Source of the DNA: Actinomycetota bacterium
GTDB lineage: Bacteria; Actinomycetota; Acidimicrobiia; IMCC26256
DNA: 5,100 bases
Direction: 5' to 3'
NCBI GenBank assembly: GCA_009702955.1
Contig: WLHA01000128.1
Coordinates: 1 to 5,100 of the forward strand
A program made the translations under genes and the position numbers. Position 1 is the stretch's first letter. Each line of letters opens with the position of its first letter. Below are positions 1 through 5,100 of the stretch, in pieces. The notes beneath the pieces were generated by a model. The model was not told the DNA's origin. It was given only the letters and a program-made list of their open reading frames with translations, and searched no databases.

Positions 1-458
1 ACCCCAGACCACGCCCATGGGCTCTCGCTCTCTACAGAGGCCACCACATGGCTCGTGCCGGCATGTTCCGTGACTGCAGTCAGAGTGCCTCCAGAGGCGT
101 GTGCGAGGAACTGCATTCCGCGACACACACCGAGTAGAGGTGTCATGTTTTCGGTGGCATATGACAGTAGGCCACTCTCTGTTGCGTCACGATCGCTGGA
201 ACCATCTGAGGTGCCTAGGTGCGCGAGGTCATTCCCTCCGCTCAAGATGATGAGGCTCGGCTTTATTGTCTCCAACCAGCTCTGTATGTCGGCTAGTAAA
301 TTTGGAACCGGAACCACTATTGCCCCAAGCGTCTCAAGTAGAGCGGCCCAGCCTTGGTCGAGAGCATCGCGCGTCTCAAGGCGGTAAGTCTCCTGTACGA
401 CTCGCTGCGAAATAGCGACGACTGGAACTCTGCGATTCGAACTCAATTCACTATCCAC
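1..458 (-). CDS. Class I glutamine amidotransferase, probable gamma-glutamyl-CDP-amidate hydrolase (3' end off window)
   Basis: Seen: an open frame of 152 codons from a GTG at 458-456 to the window edge, with no stop. It contains an early AISQR segment (residues 15-19), LIILSGGND (69-77, oxyanion-region loop) and LLGVCRGMQFLAHASGG (108-124), the nucleophile elbow with Cys112, then EHAGTSHVV (131-139). This order is typical of PuuD/Cj1417-type class I amidotransferases; the His and Glu of the catalytic triad should lie beyond the edge. Family knowledge: Cj1417 of Campylobacter jejuni cleaves CDP-L-glutamine to cytidine diphosphoramidate and L-glutamate in the cytosol. Inference: the same role here, because the gene starts 12 nt after the stop of a Cj1416/Cj1418-like fusion and is probably cotranscribed and translationally coupled. 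Start: stops lie in frame just upstream, so translation begins at this GTG or at TTG 446-444; neither has a strong ribosome site. Alternative: a PuuD-like gamma-glutamyl hydrolase of another pathway. Confidence 0.85.
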   Translation of the reverse strand, partial: MDSELSSNRRVPVVAISQRVVQETYRLETRDALDQGWAALLETLGAIVVPVPNLLADIQSWLETIKPSLIILSGGNDLAHLGTSDGSSDRDATESGLLSYATENMTPLLGVCRGMQFLAHASGGTLTAVTEHAGTSHVVASVESESPWAWSG

Positions 459-470
459 AATGCACTATCT

Positions 471-3400
471 TCACTGCATTATCCGATCAATCGAACGAGA
501 TTCGCAATCAAGTTGTATCGCCGAAGCCTCTAATAGGGCCTCGAATTTAGCGCTCCCAACCCCAATCGCAGCTGGTATTCCCAGTTCAGCAGCACGTACC
601 GCCATGTGAGAATTCGAACCTCCGTAGCATGTCACTAGACCGCCAATGCCTCGCGCAAGCATCCAATCAAATCCCGGGTCTGCATTCGCAATTAGCACGA
701 TGACGCCTCGAATATCTACCGAGGGATCGTCGGGAGCAATGACTACACGTCCCTGGACCTTCTTAGTGGTCACAAAGTTGGGTTCGGCTGCATCCTGGGT
801 GAAACATCGAATCTGCGCTGACGACGAAATCTGGGAAGGGAGACAGATCGAACGTGCGAATATATGTGCATCTTGCCCCTCACCTGATCGCCTTAGTAAA
901 TAATCAAACGGATCTTGCTCATGTTCACCAATATTCATGAGGTCGGATATTTCAATGTGAGCTAGGTCGTCGCGATTGAGCCCGATGCTCTCTCCATAAT
1001 CAGCTAATCCTTCGAGCGCTCTGCTTAGTGCTTTGGTAAAGGCAAACTTGCTACGTTCCCGCCCGGCTATGGCGCCGACAGCAAATTTAAGGAACCCTCT
1101 CGCTGATAAATTGATCCCAGATGTCAAGAGAGCGCTGTCGACGCGCTCTTCGGTGGCGCTATCCCAAGCAAACTCAGACTCCGCAGGGGGCTCTTGCGAG
1201 TTCTCCACTATCGGCCCAAAGTACAAATCAGGAGCGCTTGCATAGCACGGCGCTGTGATGTCGTAGGTCCCAGGGCGAAGGTGCCCATATTTAGCTACAA
1301 GAGTCTCAAAACTGATTTCACCGATGCGCACGCGCCAAGCATCTGTCTTCAAATCCGTGAGAACAGTTGCTATCGATCCCAGGAATTGATCGCGCTGATC
1401 GGCTGTAATGGCCATTGATCGTACGAGTGAATCAAGAATCGCTGTTGCCACGAAGGCCGATCTTGCTAGGTGAGCGAAGAGCGGGGTGCCCACCTGCTTG
1501 GCATGATTGAGAAGCAAAACTGCCGACTCAAGGCCTTCAGTGGTTAGAGCAAGTATCTGCTCGGTCTTGGTCTCAAAATCCTCCATTGCCATAAGGTCTG
1601 GTTCAAGCCTTGCTATTCCTTTCGCAGTGATCTCAGTTAAAGCTAAATGTAGGAGTTGCGTCTCCTCGTCTGAGATGCCAGCCGCCCTTAGCCACAAGGT
1701 TCTAGATGCGAAATCAGTTGTCAAGCAGGTGAAAAGAATCTCAAATTCAGCCTTATCGTGTAACGCGGGGAATAAGGATAAGCGTGCAAGGTATGCGTTT
1801 ACGAGCTTCTCTGCGAGTGAATCAGGGAGTGCGCCCGGAATAAATGAGGTGAAGCTTGCCCTGACGTCAACATATGGGTGGCCTGCAATCTCAAGCATCA
1901 AGGACTGCGGCCGTACGTCGCGGTACCCGTACTCGAAGCGCTGCTGGGCCCATACATCATCCATCACTAGGAAGCGGTAAATGCTGCTCGCTAGCCGCTT
2001 AGGAGTTACACCGATGATCTCAGCAGGATTCCAATCAGTCATAACGCTGAGATGCAGGTGTGACCCCAAAAGGTTGCTCGGGCAGGCGTCTAATTGCCGT
2101 ATTTTCAACTCCGCCTCGAGAAGAAATTGATCAACTTCATCATCATCAACTACAGCGGGGGTGTCTCTAAGAACAATTGGCCGTACCTGGAGAATATGAA
2201 CTGTCGCTCCGGAGACCGCAAACTCAATGTCTAGAGAGTCGTGCCCTACGAGCCCCTCTATCTTGGAGACGACATCAATTACGCTACGAAGTTCGGGATC
2301 GCGGATGTTCTGTACGGAGCCTCTGTGTGCCCAGAGGGTCTTTACCTCCATCCCCGCAGTAGCAGCATCTGTGCGGTTTGTGACGTCGTCGTAGTTGACG
2401 ACGTAATATGGAGCCCCAATGGCGTGGGTTCGTGTCATTACTACGCCGCTCATTTTCACATCGGTGAGCATTTTCTGTATAAATACGTGGTCGTCTGGGC
2501 TCCGTGTTCTGTACGACTCGAAGACCTCATTTATCGCACTCCTGAGGGCTTCTCGCTCGCTCGCAACATTTAAGACGCTTGTGTGAACTCCCGCTGCAGA
2601 ATCAATCCAACCATCCTCTGCCTCGGCGCTGCTCCGCACAATTAGAAGTTCGGATGGAAACGCTCGTATCGCTCGATCAATGCAATCTTCGGGCGTCAAA
2701 TCCCAATCACTGATTGAGATGCGCAGTAGGTCGCCGATGGAGCCGCCATGAGCCATGGGGGATAGGCGCTCAAGAGACTCTGCCTTTGTGCCCAGAATGA
2801 AACGAGCAAGGTCTTGCTTCGCATCTAACTCTGCCCAGTCACCCTCAAGATCAACAGCGCTCGCTGTTACTCCCATGGATATGAGATGCGCGATAATTGC
2901 CGGCACCGTTGCAGTTGAAGCGAGTGCGCCTGAGTTGAGTGCGTCGTCAAGCAAATTGGTGGCATCACTATCCAGTTTTACGAGCCCTGCAAACTCGGCT
3001 GTGGCCTCCGACTCCGTTACCTCTGGTCCGATCGCTACTAGTCGGTCGCCATCAACTACTACGCGTTCGGCATGCAGAATCGCCTCTGCGGAGCGGCCGT
3101 CATACCTAAAGCGCCACTTCGAGTCGACCGCTACAGCGATCTCTCCCGTCATCGCACTGAGCCGCTCTACAGCGTCCGGGCGAAAGACGATGTCTGAGTA
3201 GGTGATCCAAGTAACTCGTCCTCGTTCGAGTGGGGCTGATCGAAGCGATGCGGCAGGTCCGGTCCGACGCCAGTTGGTATTGATAGACGTTCGAATCTCT
3301 GGGTACTTGGCCGTGATCTCCTCTGCCCGATAACCAGCAACAAATGTCACTTCAAGGCTCTCGAGGGAACTAAATCCTTGGAGTATCCAATCAAGCACAC

Positions 3401-3542
3401 GAGACTCTTTATCGATACTTCTCAGAGCGCTCGGCGATCCGCCCCGGGATGCTCGCCCGGCTCCCAGAATTATCGCTGCCGGGCCTTGGGATACTGATTC
3501 TGCTGACGCCACGGGCGAAACGCTAGCGGGTAAAAGGGTCAT
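471..3542 (-). CDS. Fused CTP:phosphoglutamine cytidylyltransferase / L-glutamine kinase (phosphoramidate biosynthesis)
   Basis: Residues are numbered from the ATG (1023 aa). Seen: residues 22-245 form a nucleotidyltransferase, with an AAIILGAGRASRGG P-loop-like signature (22-35), a YSDIVF metal site (Asp117), a DSKWRFRYDGR segment (140-150) and GDWAELDAKQDL (234-245). Residues about 260-456 form a PEP-synthase-type ATP-grasp, with IVRSSAEAEDG (301-311) and LQVRPI (451-456). A central domain carries MTDWNPAEIIG (501-511), YGHLRPGTYDI (752-762) and RERSKFAFTKAL (828-839). The C-terminal swivelling domain has GGSNSHMAVRAAELGIP (974-990) with phosphocarrier His979. Family knowledge: C. jejuni Cj1418 (about 767 aa, same kinase layout) turns ATP, Gln and water into L-glutamine phosphate, AMP and Pi; Cj1416 (about 250 aa) transfers CMP from CTP to it. 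The length here is about the sum of the two. Inference: a cytosolic bifunctional enzyme. Odd: the usual Lys of the nucleotidyltransferase PK-L motif is Ser38. The ATG is preferred over an in-frame TTG at 3557 because AAGGGA lies 6 nt upstream. The substrate assignment is by homology only. Confidence 0.87.
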   Translation of the reverse strand: MTLLPASVSPVASAESVSQGPAAIILGAGRASRGGSPSALRSIDKESRVLDWILQGFSSLESLEVTFVAGYRAEEITAKYPEIRTSINTNWRRTGPAASLRSAPLERGRVTWITYSDIVFRPDAVERLSAMTGEIAVAVDSKWRFRYDGRSAEAILHAERVVVDGDRLVAIGPEVTESEATAEFAGLVKLDSDATNLLDDALNSGALASTATVPAIIAHLISMGVTASAVDLEGDWAELDAKQDLARFILGTKAESLERLSPMAHGGSIGDLLRISISDWDLTPEDCIDRAIRAFPSELLIVRSSAEAEDGWIDSAAGVHTSVLNVASEREALRSAINEVFESYRTRSPDDHVFIQKMLTDVKMSGVVMTRTHAIGAPYYVVNYDDVTNRTDAATAGMEVKTLWAHRGSVQNIRDPELRSVIDVVSKIEGLVGHDSLDIEFAVSGATVHILQVRPIVLRDTPAVVDDDEVDQFLLEAELKIRQLDACPSNLLGSHLHLSVMTDWNPAEIIGVTPKRLASSIYRFLVMDDVWAQQRFEYGYRDVRPQSLMLEIAGHPYVDVRASFTSFIPGALPDSLAEKLVNAYLARLSLFPALHDKAEFEILFTCLTTDFASRTLWLRAAGISDEETQLLHLALTEITAKGIARLEPDLMAMEDFETKTEQILALTTEGLESAVLLLNHAKQVGTPLFAHLARSAFVATAILDSLVRSMAITADQRDQFLGSIATVLTDLKTDAWRVRIGEISFETLVAKYGHLRPGTYDITAPCYASAPDLYFGPIVENSQEPPAESEFAWDSATEERVDSALLTSGINLSARGFLKFAVGAIAGRERSKFAFTKALSRALEGLADYGESIGLNRDDLAHIEISDLMNIGEHEQDPFDYLLRRSGEGQDAHIFARSICLPSQISSSAQIRCFTQDAAEPNFVTTKKVQGRVVIAPDDPSVDIRGVIVLIANADPGFDWMLARGIGGLVTCYGGSNSHMAVRAAELGIPAAIGVGSAKFEALLEASAIQLDCESRSIDRIMQ

Positions 3543-3547
3543 GAAAT

Positions 3548-3553
3548 TCCCTT
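3548..3553 (-). promoter_or_regulatory. Ribosome binding site fixing the start of the fusion gene
   Basis: Read on the minus strand, AAGGGA sits about 6 nt before the ATG at 3542-3540. This supports that ATG over the in-frame TTG at 3557-3555, which would place this Shine-Dalgarno-like sequence inside the coding region and add five residues. Confidence 0.7.
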
Positions 3554-3727
3554 GCAACTAAGTGCGGGAACTAAACAACTTTCATAGTCTTATGACCCCG
3601 AATATAGGAGTAGCGTTCTGCTCGATCGGTCAGCATTTCTCTCTCAGACTCTTCTCCCAAATCGTCGCGGCTGGCGGGGATAGGAGCAGGTTTCGGGTGG
3701 AGCGCTATCGAAGGGGCCGCATTATGA

Positions 3728-3732
3728 GAGGG
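3728..3732 (+). promoter_or_regulatory. Ribosome binding site of the small membrane protein gene
   Basis: GAGGG lies 8 nt before the ATG at 3741. It supports translation of the 48-residue frame, which is otherwise short enough to be overlooked. Confidence 0.6.
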
Positions 3733-3740
3733 TTGGAATT

Positions 3741-3887
3741 ATGGATTTTGGTTATCTAGACGCAGGGACCGGGAGTGTGGTTATATCCGCAGTAGCGGGC
3801 CTCTTCGCCGCCGGATTCGTAGCAGTCAAGGTTGGATTCGGCCGATTTAGGTCGAAATTTAAGACCAAGGATTCAGATAAAAACTAA
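3741..3887 (+). CDS. Small single-span membrane protein with LDAGTGS motif (48 aa)
   Basis: Seen: an ATG-to-TAA frame of 48 codons. The N-terminus MDFGYLDAGTGS is followed by one hydrophobic helix (about residues 13-33, rich in Val, Ala, Gly and Phe) and a basic, polar tail (GRFRSKFKTK then DSDKN). The positive-inside rule predicts a cytoplasmic C-terminus. Family knowledge, recalled and not searched: short bacterial proteins opening with a YLDPGTGS-like motif, then one membrane helix and a basic tail, are widespread, mostly annotated as hypothetical, and often sit near polysaccharide or envelope genes. Their biochemical role is unknown to me. Here Ala replaces the usual Pro of the motif. A ribosome site precedes it. 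Context: it heads the plus-strand arm, divergent from the phosphoramidate genes and 96 nt before the Rieske gene. Inference: a membrane-associated accessory of an envelope pathway; the function is not assigned. Confidence 0.75.
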   Translation: MDFGYLDAGTGSVVISAVAGLFAAGFVAVKVGFGRFRSKFKTKDSDKN

Positions 3888-3894
3888 GTGCTCC

Positions 3895-3957
3895 GGGGTG
3901 CATTCACTCAAGATAAGTGGGAGAGTGGAAACACGTTTCATTCATTAGAGTGACCCC
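3895..3957. repeat. Imperfect inverted repeat between the small gene and the Rieske gene
   Basis: GGGGT (3895-3899) and CACTC (3905-3909) can pair with ACCCC (3953-3957) and GAGTG (3948-3952). This gives two stacked 5-bp stems with a 5-nt bulge on the left side and a loop of 38 nt. A second GAGTG lies at 3923-3927, allowing an alternative hairpin with CACTC. Only a short T-run follows, so this is not a typical terminator. It may be an operator or mRNA structure ahead of the Rieske gene, or chance. Confidence 0.25.
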
Positions 3958-3973
3958 TTTATCAAGCCACCTT

Positions 3974-3977
3974 GGAG
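3974..3977 (+). promoter_or_regulatory. Ribosome binding site of the Rieske oxygenase gene
   Basis: GGAG lies 6 nt upstream of the ATG at 3984, which fixes the start of the oxygenase and agrees with its N-terminus (MSRFPFPHPYGWFQV), where family members normally begin. Confidence 0.7.
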
Positions 3978-3983
3978 TAGTAG

Positions 3984-4946
3984 ATGAGCAGATTCCCGTT
4001 TCCGCACCCTTACGGCTGGTTTCAGGTTGCGTACCCAGATGATTTGGAGCCTGGAGGCGTCAAAGCTCTTCAGTACTGGAGTGCCGACCTTGTTCTGTGG
4101 CGCGATGAAGCAGGGGAGTATCACCTGCAGGATGCGTTCTGCCCTCACCTTGGAGCACACCTAGGCAAGGGTGGTCAGGTCTCTGATGGTGCAATTACAT
4201 GTCCTTTCCATGGGTGGCGTTTTGATGGTGGTGGTACGTGCCTCGAGATTCCGTACTCAGAGAAGGTCAATCGCAAGGCGCGACTGCGTACCTATCCAGT
4301 TGTAGTGCGCAACGGCTTTGTTCTTGCCTGGCGCCACCCGGATCCCGAGATCGCCCCGATGTGGGAAGTCGAGGAGATCGAGGAGATCGGCGATGCAGGA
4401 TGGAGCGAGTACTACAGCTCCGAGTACGTGATCAAGACCGTCCCCCAAGAAATGATGGAGAACAGCGCAGATCCTGCACATTTCCTCTATGTCCACGGCA
4501 CTGAGACGGTTGCAGAGGTGGAGAAATATGACACCGATGGTCCGTGCTCGGTCATGCTCTCAAAGCAGTCTTACGTGACTCCTCGAGGCACAACCTGGGG
4601 ACGAATTGACGTCTATAACTACGGCCCTGGTTTCTCAAAGGTTTGGTTCTCGGGAATTGTCGATGCCATCAATATTGCAACCACGACACCGATTGATGAT
4701 GAAACCTGCATTGTTCGATTCAACTTTACGGTCCGCAAATTTGAAGATGAAGCACTTACCTCAACAGTTGCATCTGCATTTGTTAAGGAGATCAACAAAC
4801 AAGTTGTAGAGGATACGCCCATCTGGGAGAACAAGGTTTTCCTGCCGGTACCAGCGCTTGCTGATACTGACGGACCGATCTTGAAGTTCCGGAAGTGGTA
4901 CTCGCAGTTCTACGCAGAGCCGATGAAAGAATTCTCTGGTAGCTAG
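3984..4946 (+). CDS. Rieske [2Fe-2S] non-haem iron oxygenase, KshA-like
   Basis: Seen: a complete 320-residue protein. An N-terminal Rieske domain (about 8-118) has the cluster motif CPH (Cys53, His55) and CPFHGW (Cys73, His76), with the usual 17-residue spacing. The C-terminal catalytic domain has ENSADPAHFLYVH, giving bridging Asp163 and iron ligands His166 and His171; Asp277 in VVEDTPIWENK is the likely third ligand. Family knowledge: this layout fits the 3-ketosteroid 9alpha-hydroxylase (KshA) / cholesterol-7-desaturase branch. Such proteins are the oxygenase component and hydroxylate a hydrophobic substrate using O2 and electrons from a separate reductase. No reductase gene is in this window. 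The protein is cytosolic, with no signal peptide. It is somewhat shorter than KshA (about 380 aa), so the substrate is open: a steroid, another alicyclic compound or a specialised metabolite. It follows the small membrane gene on the same strand and ends 4 nt from a convergent gene. All metal ligands are intact. Confidence 0.92.
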   Translation: MSRFPFPHPYGWFQVAYPDDLEPGGVKALQYWSADLVLWRDEAGEYHLQDAFCPHLGAHLGKGGQVSDGAITCPFHGWRFDGGGTCLEIPYSEKVNRKARLRTYPVVVRNGFVLAWRHPDPEIAPMWEVEEIEEIGDAGWSEYYSSEYVIKTVPQEMMENSADPAHFLYVHGTETVAEVEKYDTDGPCSVMLSKQSYVTPRGTTWGRIDVYNYGPGFSKVWFSGIVDAINIATTTPIDDETCIVRFNFTVRKFEDEALTSTVASAFVKEINKQVVEDTPIWENKVFLPVPALADTDGPILKFRKWYSQFYAEPMKEFSGS

Positions 4947-4950
4947 TTCG

Positions 4951-5100
4951 TTAACCTTCGGATAGCACGTCACTAAGGAGTTTCTCGACGAGGAATGATC
5001 GTTGGGGATTTAGTCGATAGAACTCAAAGTCCTTATCGAACTGAATGTTGACGCCGCCCCTACCTGCACGGTTCTTCTCGACAGTGATCAAAACTTGACG
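4951..5100 (-). CDS. C-terminal tail of a probable DnaB-like / RecA-fold ATPase (5' part off window)
   Basis: Seen: an open frame enters at the right edge and ends at TAA (4953-4951), giving the last 49 residues. It begins RQVLITVEKNRAGRGGVNIQ and continues with FDKDFEFYRLNP and a final helix-like FLVEKLLSDVLSEG. Family knowledge: a beta-strand followed by KNR-x-G-x-x-G and then a strand with Phe-Asp is typical of the end of the RecA-fold core in DnaB-type replicative helicases and related phage or plasmid ATPases, where the basic loop contacts DNA or nucleotide across subunits. Inference: a helicase-like ATPase, possibly of a mobile or replication module. The Walker motifs would lie beyond the edge. 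Its stop is 4 nt from the stop of the convergent Rieske gene, with no visible terminator between them. The existence of the gene is well supported by the coding pattern; the family is moderately sure. Confidence 0.6.
   Translation of the reverse strand, partial: RQVLITVEKNRAGRGGVNIQFDKDFEFYRLNPQRSFLVEKLLSDVLSEG

Larger units (their letters stand above)
3543..3740. other. Divergent intergenic region, probable promoters for both arms
   Basis: This stretch of about 200 bp separates the minus-strand phosphoramidate genes from the plus-strand small membrane protein, so it should hold at least one promoter in each direction. There are AT-richer hexamers such as TATAGG near 3603 (plus) and TATATT (minus, same place), but I could not pair either with a convincing -35 box at the right spacing. 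An open frame covers most of it on the plus strand, but its composition is unlike a protein and it overlaps the better-supported small gene. No operator or riboswitch was recognised. Confidence 0.4.

Noticed and set aside
55..387. Plus-strand open frame of 110 codons
   Set aside because: It is antisense to the amidotransferase frame, which has clear family motifs; its own translation has no recognisable domain.
1507..1980. Plus-strand open frame of 157 codons
   Set aside because: Lies wholly antisense within the fusion gene; Ser/Arg/Lys-rich translation without domain features, typical of a shadow frame.
2755..3201. Plus-strand open frame of 148 codons
   Set aside because: Antisense to the nucleotidyltransferase domain; low-complexity Ser/Ala/Arg composition.
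471..3557. Longer version of the fusion protein starting at TTG 3557
   Set aside because: The ATG at 3542 has a well-placed AAGGGA; the TTG would add five residues and bury that site.
3562..3759. Plus-strand frame of 65 codons in the divergent intergenic region
   Set aside because: GTG start without a convincing ribosome site, no domain, and it overlaps the start of the better-supported 48-aa gene.
3953..3960. C-run followed by T residues after the inverted repeat as an intrinsic terminator
   Set aside because: The T-run is only three to four bases, the loop is long and the stem has a bulge, so it does not fit a rho-independent terminator.
3945..4160. Minus-strand frame of 71 codons
   Set aside because: Mostly antisense to the Rieske domain coding sequence, with no protein signature of its own.

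Overview
The window carries five protein-coding genes in two divergent groups. Moderate GC content and a KshA-like Rieske oxygenase point to an actinobacterium-like bacterium, possibly an aquatic one. No rRNA or other taxonomic marker is present, so this is a weak inference.

Left arm, minus strand (3542 down to 1): a 1023-residue fusion protein is followed after 12 nt by a class I glutamine amidotransferase that runs off the left edge. The fusion has an N-terminal nucleotidyltransferase and a C-terminal PEP-synthase-like module (ATP-grasp, central domain, swivelling His domain). Together these match the three enzymes that start O-methyl phosphoramidate synthesis for the Campylobacter jejuni capsule: L-glutamine kinase (Cj1418), CTP:phosphoglutamine cytidylyltransferase (Cj1416) and gamma-glutamyl-CDP-amidate hydrolase (Cj1417). 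The predicted route is Gln -> L-glutamine phosphate -> CDP-L-glutamine -> cytidine diphosphoramidate plus Glu. This is the most notable content of the window: a compact P-N bond-forming cassette with the first two steps fused. The start of the amidotransferase is easy to miss because it is non-ATG.

Centre (3543-3983): a divergent intergenic region of about 200 bp, then a 48-residue single-span membrane protein with a LDAGTGS motif (3741-3887), then a gap of about 96 nt containing an imperfect inverted repeat.

Right arm: a complete Rieske non-haem iron oxygenase of the KshA type on the plus strand (3984-4946). It converges, with only 4 nt between stop codons, on the 3' end of a minus-strand gene that enters from the right edge and looks like the tail of a DnaB/RecA-fold ATPase. 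I see no sequence evidence that the Rieske enzyme or the ATPase tail belongs to the phosphoramidate pathway. The final acceptor (cell-surface glycan or small molecule) would have to be found beyond position 1.
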